From Procambarus clarkii (lineage: Eukaryota; Arthropoda; Malacostraca; Decapoda; Cambaridae): a stretch of DNA of 64,000 bases. The notes under the pieces are model-generated. The model did no database searches, was not told the DNA's origin, and was given only the letters and a program-made list of their open reading frames with translations. Each line of letters starts with the position of its first letter. Within the stretch, counting starts at the first letter, position 1. Below, piece by piece: positions 46,860 to 61,204 of this stretch. The position numbers and the translations under genes were made by a program. Location: NCBI RefSeq assembly GCF_040958095.1, contig NC_091165.1, forward strand, positions 30,554,445-30,618,444. The letters are read 5' to 3'.

Positions 46860-49800
46860 ACACCACACCCTACACCACACTCTACACCACACCTTACACC
46901 ACACCCTACACCACACCCTACACCACACTCTACACCACACCCTACATAACACACTACACCACACTCTACACCACACCCTACACCACACCCTACACAACAT
47001 TCTACACCACACCCTACACCACACTCTACACCACACTCTACACCACACCCTACACCACACCCTGCACCACACCCTGCACCACACTCTACACCACACCCTA
47101 CACCACACTCTACACCACACCCTACACCACACCCTACACCACACCCTACACCACACCCTACACCACACCCTACACTACACTACACCACACTCTACACCAC
47201 ACTCTACACCACACCTTACACCACACTGTACACCACCTTTACACCACACTCTACACCACACCCTACACCACACCCTACACCACACTCTACACCACACCCT
47301 ACACCACACCCCTACACCACACTCTACACCACACCCTACACCACAACCTACGCCACAGTACACCACACCCTACACCACACTCTACACCACACCCTACACC
47401 ACACTCTACACCACACCGTACACCACACTCTACAACACACCCTACACCACACCCTACACCACACTCTACACCACACCGTACACCACACTCTACAACACAC
47501 CCTACACCACACCCTACGCCACACTCTACACCACACCCTACACCACACCCTACGCCACACTCTACACCACACCGTACACCACACTCTACAACACACCCTA
47601 CACCACACCCTACACCACAGTCTACACCACACCCTACACCACACTCTACACCACACCCTACACCACACTCTACACCACACCCTACACCACACCCTACACC
47701 ACACTCTACACCACACTCTACACCACACCCTACACCACACTCTACACCACACCCTACACCACACTCTACAGCACACCCTATACCACACCCTACACCACAC
47801 CCTACACCACACACTACACCACACCCTACACCACACTCTACACCACACCCTACACCACACCCTACGCCACACTCTACACCACACCCTACACCACACCCTA
47901 CGCCACACTGCACAACACCCTACACCACACCCTACACCACACTCTACACCACACCGTACACCACACTCTACACCACACCCTACACCACATCCTACACCAC
48001 ACTCTACACCACACTCTACACCACACCCTACACCATACTCTACACCACACCCTACACCACACTCTACACCACACCCTACACCACACCATACACCACACCC
48101 TACACCACACTCTACACCACACCCTACACCACACCCTACACCACACCCTACACAACACTCTACAGCACACCCTACACCACACCCTACACCACACCCTACA
48201 CCACACCCTACACCACACTCTACACCACACCCTACACCACACCCTACACCACACTCTACACCACACCCTACACCACACCCTACACCACACTACACCACAC
48301 TCTACACCACACCCTACACCACATCATACGCCACACCCTACGCCACACCCTACACCACACCCTACACCACACTCTACACCACACCCTACACCACACCCTA
48401 CACCACACACTGCCCCACCCCCTACACCACACTCTACACCACACTCTTCACCACACTCTACACCACACTCTACACCACACTCTACACCACACTCTACACC
48501 ACACTCTACACCACACCCTACACTACACTACACCACACCCTACACCACACCCTACACCACACCCTACACCACACTCTACACCACACCTTACACCACACTC
48601 TACACCACACTGTACATCACACTCTAGACCACACCCTACACCACACCCTACACCACACTCTACACCACACCCTACACCACACCCCTACACCACACTCTAC
48701 ACCACACCCTACACCACAACCTACGCCACAGTACACCACACCCTACACCACACCCTACACCACACTCTACACCACACCCTACACAACACCCTACGCCACA
48801 CTCTACACCACACCCTACACCACACCCTACGCCACACTGCACAAAACCCTACACCACACCCTACACCACACTCTACACCACACCCTACACCACACCCTAC
48901 ACCACACCCTACGCCACGCTCTACACCACACCCTACACTACACCCTACACCACACCCTACACCACACTCTACACCACACCCTACACCACACTCTACACCA
49001 CACTCTACACCACACCCTACACCACACTCTACACCACACCCTACACCACACTCTACACCACACCCTACACCACACTCTACACCACACCCTACACCACACC
49101 CTACACCACACTCTACACCACACCCTACACCACACTCTACACCACACCCTACACCACACTCTACACCACACCCTACACCACACCCTGCACCACACTCTAC
49201 ACCACACTCTACACCACACCCTACACCACACCCTACACCACACCCTACACCACACTCTACACCACACCTTACACCACACCCTACACCACACCCTACACCA
49301 CACTCTACAGCACACCCTACATAACACACTACACCACACTCTACACCACACCCTACACCACACCCTACACCACATTCTACACCACACCCTACACCACACT
49401 CTACACCACACTCTACACCACACTCTACACCACACCCTGCACCACACCCTGCACCACACTCTACACCACACCCTACACCACACTCTACACCACACCCTAC
49501 ACCACACCCTACACCACACCCTACACCACACCCTACACCACACTCTACACCACACCCTACACCACACTCTACACCACACCCTACACCACACCCTACACCA
49601 CACCCTACACCACACCCTGCACCACACTCTACACCACACTCTACACCACACCCTACACCACACTCTACACCACACCCTACACCACACCCTACACCACACT
49701 CTACACCACACCCTACACCACACACTACACCACACTCTACACCACACCCTACACCACACCCTACACCACATTCTACACCACACCACACCCTACACCACAC

Positions 49801-51028
49801 TCTACACCACACACTACACCACACTCTACACCACACCCTACACCCCACCCTACACCACACCCTACACCACACTCTACACCACACTCTACACCACACCCTA
49901 CACCACACCCTACACCACACTCTACACCACACCCTACACCACACCCTACACCACACCCTACACCACACTCTACACTACACCTTACACCACACTGTACACC
50001 ACACTGAACACCACACTCTACACACCCTACACCACACCCTACACCACACTCTACACCACACCCTACACCACACCCTACACCACACTCTACACCACACCCT
50101 ACACAACACCCTACGCCACACTCTACACCACACCCTACACCACACCCTACGCCACACTGCACATAACCCTACACCACACCCTACACCACACTCTACACCA
50201 CACCCTACACCACACCCTACTCCACGCTCTACACCACACCCTACACCACACTCTACACCACACCCTACACCACACCCAACACCACACCCTACACCACACT
50301 CTACACCACACTCTACACCACACCCTACACCACACTCTACACCACACCCTACACCACACTCTACACCACACCCTACACCACACTCTACACCACACCCTAC
50401 ACCACACTCTACACCACACCCTACACCACACCCTACGCCACACTCTACACCACACCCTACACCACACCCTACGCCACACTGCACATAACCCTACACCACA
50501 CCCTACACCACACCCTACACCACACTGTACACCACACTGTACACCACACCCTACACCACACTGTACACCACACTGTACACCACACCCTACACCACACTCT
50601 ACACCACACCCTACACAACACCCTACGCCACACTCTACACCACACCCTACGCCACACTGCACATAACCCTACACCACACCCTACACCACACCCTACACCA
50701 CATTCTACACCACACCCTACACCACACTCTACACCACACCCTACACAACACCATACACCACACCCTACACCACACTCTACACCACACCCTACACCACACC
50801 CTACACCACACTGTACACCACACTGTACACCACACCCTACACCACACTCTACACCACACCCTACACAACACCCTACGCCACACTCTACACCACACCCTAC
50901 ACCACACCCTACGCCACACTGCACATAACCCTACACCACACCCTACACCACACCCTACACCACATTCTACACCACACCCTACACCACACTCTACACCACA
51001 CCCTACACCACACCCTACACCACACCCT
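46860..51028 (+). repeat. Higher-order repeat of the satellite, copy 1 (period 4169 bp)
   Basis: The variant pattern from about 46.86 kb recurs at +4169. For example, CATAACACACTACACC occurs at 46945 and 51114, the interrupted TGTACACCACCTTTACACC at 47228 and 51397, and CTCTAGACCACACC at 48622 and 52791. Edges are approximate. Confidence 0.85.
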
Positions 51029-54000
51029 ACACCACACCCTACACCACACTCTACACCACACCTTACACCACACCCTACACCACACCCTACACCACACTCT
51101 ACACCACACCCTACATAACACACTACACCACACTCTACACCACACCCTACACCACACCCTACACAACATTCTACACCACACCCTACACCACACTCTACAC
51201 CACACTCTACACCACACCCTACACCACACCCTGCACCACACCCTGCACCACACTCTACACCACACCCTGCACCACACTCTACACCACACCCTACACCACA
51301 CCCTACACCACACCCTACACCACACCCTACACCACACCCTACACTACACTACACCACACTCTACACCACACTCTACACCACACCTTACACCACACTGTAC
51401 ACCACCTTTACACCACACTCTACACCACACCCTACACCACACCCTACACCACACTCTACACCACACCCTACACCACACCCCTACACCACACTCTACACCA
51501 CACCCTACACCACAACCTACGCCACAGTACACCACACCCTACACCACACTCTACACCACACCCTACACCACACTCTACACCACACCGTACACCACACTCT
51601 ACAACACACCCTACACCACACCCTACACCACACTCTACACCACACCGTACACCACACTCTACAACACACCCTACACCACACCCTACGCCACACTCTACAC
51701 CACACCCTACACCACACCCTACGCCACACTCTACACCACACCGTACACCACACTCTACAACACACCCTACACCACACCCTACACCACAGTCTACACCACA
51801 CCCTACACCACACTCTACACCACACCCTACACCACACTCTACACCACACCCTACACCACACCCTACACCACACTCTACACCACACTCTACACCACACCCT
51901 ACACCACACTCTACACCACACCCTACACCACACTCTACAGCACACCCTATACCACACCCTACACCACACCCTACACCACACACTACACCACACCCTACAC
52001 CACACTCTACACCACACCCTACACCACACCCTACGCCACACTCTACACCACACCCTACACCACACCCTACGCCACACTGCACAACACCCTACACCACACC
52101 CTACACCACACTCTACACCACACCGTACACCACACTCTACACCACACCCTACACCACATCCTACACCACACTCTACACCACACTCTACACCACACCCTAC
52201 ACCATACTCTACACCACACCCTACACCACACTCTACACCACACCCTACACCACACCATACACCACACCCTACACCACACTCTACACCACACCCTACACCA
52301 CACCCTACACCACACCCTACACAACACTCTACAGCACACCCTACACCACACCCTACACCACACCCTACACCACACCCTACACCACACTCTACACCACACC
52401 CTACACCACACCCTACACCACACTCTACACCACACCCTACACCACACCCTACACCACACTACACCACACTCTACACCACACCCTACACCACATCATACGC
52501 CACACCCTACGCCACACCCTACACCACACCCTACACCACACTCTACACCACACCCTACACCACACCCTACACCACACACTGCCCCACCCCCTACACCACA
52601 CTCTACACCACACTCTTCACCACACTCTACACCACACTCTACACCACACTCTACACCACACTCTACACCACACTCTACACCACACCCTACACTACACTAC
52701 ACCACACCCTACACCACACCCTACACCACACCCTACACCACACTCTACACCACACCTTACACCACACTCTACACCACACTGTACATCACACTCTAGACCA
52801 CACCCTACACCACACCCTACACCACACTCTACACCACACCCTACACCACACCCCTACACCACACTCTACACCACACCCTACACCACAACCTACGCCACAG
52901 TACACCACACCCTACACCACACCCTACACCACACTCTACACCACACCCTACACAACACCCTACGCCACACTCTACACCACACCCTACACCACACCCTACG
53001 CCACACTGCACAAAACCCTACACCACACCCTACACCACACTCTACACCACACCCTACACCACACCCTACACCACACCCTACGCCACGCTCTACACCACAC
53101 CCTACACTACACCCTACACCACACCCTACACCACACTCTACACCACACCCTACACCACACTCTACACCACACTCTACACCACACCCTACACCACACTCTA
53201 CACCACACCCTACACCACACTCTACACCACACCCTACACCACACTCTACACCACACCCTACACCACACCCTACACCACACTCTACACCACACCCTACACC
53301 ACACTCTACACCACACCCTACACCACACTCTACACCACACCCTACACCACACCCTGCACCACACTCTACACCACACTCTACACCACACCCTACACCACAC
53401 CCTACACCACACCCTACACCACACTCTACACCACACCTTACACCACACCCTACACCACACCCTACACCACACTCTACAGCACACCCTACATAACACACTA
53501 CACCACACTCTACACCACACCCTACACCACACCCTACACCACATTCTACACCACACCCTACACCACACTCTACACCACACTCTACACCACACTCTACACC
53601 ACACCCTGCACCACACCCTGCACCACACTCTACACCACACCCTACACCACACTCTACACCACACCCTACACCACACCCTACACCACACCCTACACCACAC
53701 CCTACACCACACTCTACACCACACCCTACACCACACTCTACACCACACCCTACACCACACCCTACACCACACCCTACACCACACCCTGCACCACACTCTA
53801 CACCACACTCTACACCACACCCTACACCACACTCTACACCACACCCTACACCACACCCTACACCACACTCTACACCACACCCTACACCACACACTACACC
53901 ACACTCTACACCACACCCTACACCACACCCTACACCACATTCTACACCACACCACACCCTACACCACACTCTACACCACACACTACACCACACTCTACAC

Positions 54001-55190
54001 CACACCCTACACCCCACCCTACACCACACCCTACACCACACTCTACACCACACTCTACACCACACCCTACACCACACCCTACACCACACTCTACACCACA
54101 CCCTACACCACACCCTACACCACACCCTACACCACACTCTACACTACACCTTACACCACACTGTACACCACACTGAACACCACACTCTACACACCCTACA
54201 CCACACCCTACACCACACTCTACACCACACCCTACACCACACCCTACACCACACTCTACACCACACCCTACACAACACCCTACGCCACACTCTACACCAC
54301 ACCCTACACCACACCCTACGCCACACTGCACATAACCCTACACCACACCCTACACCACACTCTACACCACACCCTACACCACACCCTACTCCACGCTCTA
54401 CACCACACCCTACACCACACTCTACACCACACCCTACACCACACCCAACACCACACCCTACACCACACTCTACACCACACTCTACACCACACCCTACACC
54501 ACACTCTACACCACACCCTACACCACACTCTACACCACACCCTACACCACACTCTACACCACACCCTACACCACACTCTACACCACACCCTACACCACAC
54601 CCTACGCCACACTCTACACCACACCCTACACCACACCCTACGCCACACTGCACATAACCCTACACCACACCCTACACCACACCCTACACCACACTGTACA
54701 CCACACTGTACACCACACCCTACACCACACTGTACACCACACTGTACACCACACCCTACACCACACTCTACACCACACCCTACACAACACCCTACGCCAC
54801 ACTCTACACCACACCCTACGCCACACTGCACATAACCCTACACCACACCCTACACCACACCCTACACCACATTCTACACCACACCCTACACCACACTCTA
54901 CACCACACCCTACACAACACCATACACCACACCCTACACCACACTCTACACCACACCCTACACCACACCCTACACCACACTGTACACCACACTGTACACC
55001 ACACCCTACACCACACTCTACACCACACCCTACACAACACCCTACGCCACACTCTACACCACACCCTACACCACACCCTACGCCACACTGCACATAACCC
55101 TACACCACACCCTACACCACACCCTACACCACATTCTACACCACACCCTACACCACACTCTACACCACACCCTACACCACACCTTACACC
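51029..55190 (+). repeat. Higher-order repeat of the satellite, copy 2
   Basis: Second copy of the 4169-bp block. Nearly all variant positions coincide with copy 1, implying a recent duplication or an assembly effect. Confidence 0.85.
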
Positions 55191-55399
55191 ACACCCTACA
55201 CCACACTCTACACCACACCCTACACCACACCCTACACCACACCCTACACCACACTCTACACCACACTCTACACCACACCCTACACCACACCCTACACCAC
55301 ACTCTACAGCACACCCTACACCACACCCTACACCACACTCTACACCACACACTACACCACACCCTACACCACACTCTACACCACACCCTATACCACACC

Positions 55400-57180
55400 C
55401 TACACCACACTCTACACCACACTCTACACCACACCCTACACCACACCCTACACCACACTCTACAGCACACCCTACACCACACCCTACGCCACACTCTACA
55501 CCACACTCTACACCACACTCTACACCACACCCTACACCACACTCTACAGCACACCCTACACCACACCCTACGCCACACTCTACACCACACTCTACAGCAC
55601 ACCCTACACCACACCCTACGCCACACCCTACACCACACTCTACAGCACACCCTACACCACACCCTACGCCACACTACACCACACCCTACACCACACTCTA
55701 CACCACACCCTACACCACACCATACACCACACCCTACACCACACTCTACAGCACACCCTACACCACACCCTACACCACACCATACACCACACTCTACACC
55801 ACACTCTACACCACACCCTACACCACACCCTACACTACACTCTACACCACACCCTACACCACACCCTACACCACACTCTACACCACACTCTACACCACAC
55901 CCTACACCACACCCTACACCACACTCTACAGCACACCCTACACCACACCCTACGCCATACTACACCACACCCTACCCCACACCCTACACCACACTCTACA
56001 CCACACCCTACACCACACCCTACACCACACTCTACACCACACACTACACCACACCCTACACCACACCCTACACCACACCCTACACCACACCCTACACCAC
56101 ACTCTACAGCACACCCTACACCACACCCTACACCACACCCTACACCACACTCTACACCACACCCTACTCAACACTCTACACCACACTCTACTCCACACTC
56201 TACACCACACTCTACACCACACCCTACACCACACTCTACACCACACCCTACACCACACCCTACACCACACTCTACAGCACACCCTACACCACACCCTACA
56301 CCACACTCTACACCACACCCTACACCACACCCTACACCACACTCTACACCACACCCTATACCACACCCTACACCACACTCTACACCACACTCTACACCAC
56401 ACTCTACACCACACCCTACACCACACCCTACACCACACTCTACAGCACACCCTACACCACACCCTACGCCACACTCTACACCACACTCTACACCACACTC
56501 TACACCACACCCTACACCACACTCTACAGCACACCCTACACCACACCCTACGCCACACTCTACACCACACTCTACAGCACACCCTACACCACACCCTACG
56601 CCACACCCTACACCACACTCTACAGCACACCCTACACCACACCCTACGCCACACTACACCACACCCTACACCACACTCTACACCACACCCTACACCACAC
56701 CATACACCACACCCTACACCACACTCTACAGCACACCCTACACCACACCCTACACCACACCATACACCACACTCTACACCACACTCTACACCACACCCTA
56801 CACCACACCCTACACCACACTCTACACCACACCCTACACCACACCCTACACCACACTCTACACCACACTCTACACCACACCCTACACCACACCCTACACC
56901 ACACTCTACAGCACACCCTACACCACACCCTACGCCATACTACACCACACCCTACCCCACACCCTACACCACACTCTACACCACACCCTACACCACACCC
57001 TACACCACACTCTACACCACACACTACACCACACCCTACACCACACCCTACACCACACCCTACACCACACCCTACACCACACTCTACAGCACACCCTACA
57101 CCACACCCTACACCACACCCTACACCACACTCTACACCACACCCTACTCAACACTCTACACCACACTCTACTCCACACTC
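55400..57180 (+). repeat. Satellite sub-block with 980-bp period
   Basis: CTCAACACTCTACACC at 56166 and 57146, and CTACGCCACACTACACC near 55666 and 56646, are 980 bp apart. A related block starts the array at 44.21-44.70 kb. Confidence 0.75.
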
Positions 57181-58103
57181 TACACCACACTCTACACCAC
57201 ACCCTACACCACACTCTACACCACACCCTACACCACACCCTACACCACACTCTACAGCACACTCTACACCACACCCTACACCACACTCTACACCACACCC
57301 TACTCCACACTCTACACCACACTCTACTCCACACTCTACACCACACTCTACACCACACCCTACACCACACTCTACACCACACCCTACACCACACCCTACA
57401 CCACACCCTACACCACACTCTACAGCACACTCTACACCACACCCTACACCACACCCTACACCACACTCTACTCCACACTCTACACCACACTCTACTCCAC
57501 ACTCTACACCACACCCTACACCACACCCTACACCACACTCTACACCACACCCTACACCACAGTCTACACCACACCCTACACCACACTCTACACCACACCC
57601 TACACCACACTCTACACCACACCCTGCACCACACCCTACACCACACTCTACACCACACCCTACACCACACTGTACACCACACCCTACACCACACCCTACA
57701 CCACACCCTACACCACACTGTACACCACACTGTACACCACACTGTACACCACACCCTACACCACACTCTACACCACACTCTACACCACACCCTACACCAC
57801 ACCCTACACCACACCCTACACCACACCCTACACCACACTCTACACCACACTCTACACCACACCCTACACCACACTCTACACCACACCCTACATCACACCC
57901 TACACCACACCCTACACCACACCCTACACCACACCCTACACCACACTCTACACCACACCCTACACCACACCCTACTCCACACCCTACACCACACCCTACA
58001 CCACACCCTACACCACACAATAATGTATTAGAGTCCTTTGCTTGTTGAGAGCAGAACATGTAGGAGAAAATAACTGTCTATTGTATCTTACAGTATGGCA
58101 TCT

Positions 58104-58916
58104 ACTGTGGCGCTGCGGCTGGTGTTCTGCTGGTGCTTCACAGTGTCCGAGCGGTGAGTGTATGGTTGGTGTCCTGCTGGTGCTTCACAGTGCCCGAGCG
58201 GTGAGTGTATGGTTGGTGTCCTGCTGGTGCTTCACAGTGCCTGAGCGGTGAGTGTATGGTTGGTGTCCTGCTGGTGCTTCACAGTGTCCGAGCGGTGAGT
58301 GTATGGTTGGTGTCCTGCTGGTGCTTCACAGTGTCCGAGCGGTGAGTGTATGGTTGGTGTCCTGCTGGTGCTTCACAGTGTCCGAGCGGTGAGTGTATGG
58401 TTGGTGTCCTGCTGGTGCTTCACAGTGACTGAGCGGTGAGTGTATGGTTGGTGTCCTGCTGGTGCTTCACAGTGTCCGAGCGGTGAGTGTATGGTTGGTG
58501 TCCTGCTGGTGCTTCACAGTGCCCGAGCGGTGAGTGTATGGTTGGTGTCCTGCTGGTGCTTCACAGTGTCCGAGCGGTGAGTGTACGGCTGGTGTTCTGC
58601 TGGTGCTTCACAGTGTCCGAGCGGTGAGTGTATGGTTGGTGTCCTGCTGGTGCTTCAGTGTCCGAGCGGTGAGTGTATGGTTGGTGTCCTGCTGGTGCTT
58701 CACAGTGTCCGAGCGGTGAGTGTATGGTTGGTGTCCTGCTGGTGCTTCACAGTGTCCGAGCGGTGAGTGTATGGTTGGTGTCCTGCTGGTGCTTCACAGT
58801 GTCCGAGCGGTGAGTGTATGGTTGGTGTCCTGCTGGTGCTTCACAGTGTCCGAGCGGTGAGTGTATGGTTGGTGTCCTGCTGGTGCTTCACAGTGCCCGA
58901 GCGGTGAGTGTATGGT
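58104..58916 (+). repeat. 47-bp minisatellite, about 17 copies
   Basis: The unit reads GTCCGAGCGGTGAGTGTATG GTTGGTGTCCTGCTGGTGCT TCACAGT. It varies at GTCC/GCCC/GACT and one copy has lost CACAG (58656). The first copy (GCTGCGGCTGGTGTTCTGC) and the copy at 58585 (TACGGCTGGTGTTC) are variants. Confidence 0.95.
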
Positions 58917-59100
58917 TGGTGTCCTCCTCCTGCACCTCCTACTCAAGACGTTCCCCGCGCCGTGAGTGAACCCACTCAACCATCTCGTCCTGCCACTCTA
59001 CAACACTCTCCGCGACACTCTCCGCGACCCGCTTGTACTCAACCTTCAAGAAACACCGCCTCTCCTTGTGACTCAGCTCACCAGTCCCACGAAGACATCA
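58917..59100. other. Spacer between minisatellites
   Basis: C-rich sequence with small internal repeats (CTCTCCGCGACAC twice). No gene supported. Confidence 0.4.
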
Positions 59101-59905
59101 CGGACACCAACCTCTCCTCACCGGTCATTGTGAGGAGAGGTTGGTGTCTCACCCTCACCGGTCATTGTGAGGAGAGGTTGATGTCTCACCCTCAACGGTC
59201 ATTGTGAGGAGAGGTTGATGTCTCACCCTCAACGGTCATTGTGAGGAGAGGCTGGTGTCTCACCCTCAATGGTCATTGTGAGGAGAGGTTGATGTCTCAC
59301 CCTCACCGGTCATTGTGAGGAGAGGTTGATGTCTCACCCTCAACGGTCATTGTGAGGAGAGGTTGATGTCTCACCCTCAACGGTCATTGTGAGGAGAGGT
59401 TGGTGTCTCACCCTCAACGGTCATTGTGAGGAGAGGTTGGTGTCTCACCCTCACCGGTCATTGTGAGGAGAGGTTGATGTCTCACCCTCAACGGTCATTG
59501 TGAGGAGAGGTTGATGTCTCACCCTCACCGGTCATTGTGAGGAGAGGTTGGTGTCTCACCCTCAACGGTCATTGTGAGGAGAGGTTGATGTCTCACCCTC
59601 ACCGGTCATTGTGAGGAGAGGTTGATGTCTCACCCTCAATGGTCATTGTGAGGAGAGGTTGATGTCTCACCCTCAACGGTCATTGTGAGGAGAGGTTGAT
59701 GTCTCACCCTCAATGGTCATTGTGAGGAGAGGTTGATGTCTCACCCTCAACGGTCATTGTGAGGAGAGGTTGATGTCTCACCCTCAACGGTCATTGTGAG
59801 GAGAGGTTGGTGTCTCACACTCAACGGTCATTGTGAGGAGAGGTTGATGTCTCACCCTCACCGGTCATTGTGAGGAGAGGTTGATGTCTCGCCCTCGACG
59901 GTCAT
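59101..59905 (+). repeat. 37-bp minisatellite, about 21 copies, starting at an inverted repeat
   Basis: The unit reads CGGTCATTGTGAGGAGAGGT TGATGTCTCACCCTCAA. The first copy is preceded by GACACCAACCTCTCCTCA (59101-59118), the exact inverse of TGAGGAGAGGTTGGTGTC in that copy, giving an 18-bp stem. Confidence 0.95.
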
Positions 59906-60173
59906 TACACTACAGCCATGACGACTTCGTGCTTGACGCAACCCTGAACGACAGCACCGCCATGTCTACAAGACGACCACAAAGACCGGTGAAGCAAGCA
60001 AGAAGAAAAGCAGTCGGAAGATAGAAGACAGAAGAGGCCGCTTGAGCCTTGAGCCTGAAGACCGAAGAATGAAGGACCAGAGTAAGGAATAACCACGATG
60101 GTCCTAGGAGACACCGCCTTCAAGACAGACCTCACCTCCAGCTTCCAGGACCAGCCACCAGCCCACCCTCCTC
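59906..60173. other. No confident feature
   Basis: A purine-rich stretch, then a short forward frame from 60098 (MVLGDTAFKTDLTSSFQDQP). It runs into a low-complexity 52-bp repeat and has no recognisable domain. An exon of the downstream gene is possible but unsupported. Confidence 0.3.
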
Positions 60174-60297
60174 CCCCTCAGCCAGCCCTCAAGCCCACAC
60201 TGACAAGACTGAGCCTCTCCTCCTCGCCCTCAGCCAGCCCTCAAGCCCACACTGACAAGACTGAGCCTCTCCTCCTCGCCCTCAGCCAGCCCTCAAA
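60174..60297 (+). repeat. 52-bp tandem repeat, 2.4 copies
   Basis: CCCTCAGCCAGCCCTCAAGC CCACACTGACAAGACTGAGC CTCTCCTCCTCG, repeated. Confidence 0.9.
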
Positions 60298-60420
60298 ATA
60301 AAGATTAAGCCATCTTAGAGGTTATTGTTATAAATTCAGCAACTGGGAACAAAAAGTTCTTAGTAGGACGGGCTATGGTGAACCCGTCGTGGACTTTCCT
60401 GGCACAGGAGCGGGGGCGTA
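60298..60420 (-). mobile_element. Retroelement 3' fragment related to 12210-12326
   Basis: AAAGATTAAGCCATC, then CAGCAACTGGGAACAAAAAG, ACGGGCTATGGTGAACCCGT and TTCCTGGCACAGGAGCGGG parallel the fragment inside the LTR and the ORF1 tail region. Confidence 0.6.
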
Positions 60421-60602
60421 TGGTGATTTCTGTGTCACGATTTCCCAACGTTTTACGAAGGTCAAGAGTCTTCAGGAAGTATAATGGAGAGTGTACCGGA
60501 TGTGTGGTACCCCTGGTGAAGGGGGGGGGGGACACTAACTGTTTCCCAAGTTTAATGTAAAGTTCAACTATTCCTGCCTGAATGTCGTTAATTTTAACCA
60601 AA
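60421..60602. other. No recognised feature; poly-G at 60521-60531
   Basis: Nothing further supportable. Confidence 0.35.
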
Positions 60603-61130
60603 TATAAATTGTGTCAACAAAATTATTCGCAACGAAGATATCTCCTCATTCGTCACTATGTGATGGAGTGCGAAAAGATACGTGAATTCAGAGACAAATT
60701 CTATAACCAATGTTCCAGCGATGTGTCAATATTTCATTCAAAATGATCTGCTACCAGAAATTTTAGCCAAATATCCCCAGTTTGCTAACTGTAGGTAGTA
60801 ACTGAGTGATTGTAACCTATCCACCGCTGCCCACTGGATGGGGATGGGGGGGGGGGGGGGCGGTGTGCAGGACAAACATATAAATTGTGACACTAGCTCT
60901 CCACATATGTCAGTTGCTTAATTTAGAACCTGTACTTGTGCTCGATCTCGAACCCATTGTTGATGTGACGACTTATACTGAATTTTGTTACTAACTCATC
61001 AAGATTGTAACTTGCTTAGCTAAATGAATTGTGGGGTTCAGTCCCTGAGCCCATTATGTGCCTCTGTAACCCTTTCCACTACCGCCCAAAAGATGGGTAT
61101 GGGGTGCATAATAAATGAACTAAACTAAAA
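60603..61130 (+). pseudogene. 3' end of the RT/RNase H LINE
   Basis: Plus-strand counterpart of 15270-14776. It starts in the Cys/His C-terminal region (CAACAAAATTATTCGCAACG, then CACTATGTGATGGAGTGCGA). It runs through the 3' UTR with an expanded G-run at 60842-60860 and ends GCATAATAAATGAACTAAAC. It is heavily 5'-truncated, about 75 bp upstream of a probable host exon, so it lies in an intron. Confidence 0.85.
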
Positions 61131-61204
61131 CAGTATGAAAGCTTAAAGTAGGCCCAATTCTGTCTCTGACAACATCCTAAAATATTCTTTGTAATTTTTT
61201 GCAG

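Larger units (their letters stand above)
44186..58018 (+). repeat. 13.8-kb satellite of a 12-bp unit (CTACACCACACY)
   Basis: Roughly 1150 copies of CTACACCACACC or CTACACCACACT, with scattered variants (CTACGCC, CTGCACC, CTACAACACA, GTACACC). G is nearly absent from the + strand; the minus strand is a G/T-rich repeat (GGTGTGGTGTAG). Because 12 is a multiple of 3, very long frames exist on both strands (for example 44096-49324, + strand, reading HHTL then PHPT then YTTP). They have no amino-acid complexity and change reading at indels, so I do not call them genes. Order of variants is not random: see the 4169-bp and 980-bp repeats. Confidence 0.97.

Noticed and set aside
44186-58018. Telomeric repeat
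   Set aside because: Arthropod telomeres are usually TTAGG. The 12-mer is only compositionally reminiscent and is embedded between LINE and other sequence, not at an end.
44096-58019. Very long open frames (up to 1742 codons) within the 12-bp satellite, on both strands
   Set aside because: They follow from a unit length divisible by three and lack of stops in the unit. The peptides are monotonous His/Thr/Pro, Tyr/Thr or Cys/Arg/Val repeats with frame changes at indels, and no gene context is present.
60098-60301. Exon upstream of the C3orf33-like exons
   Set aside because: The frame is mostly a 52-bp tandem repeat with Pro/Ser-rich translation and no conserved residues or clear splice sites.
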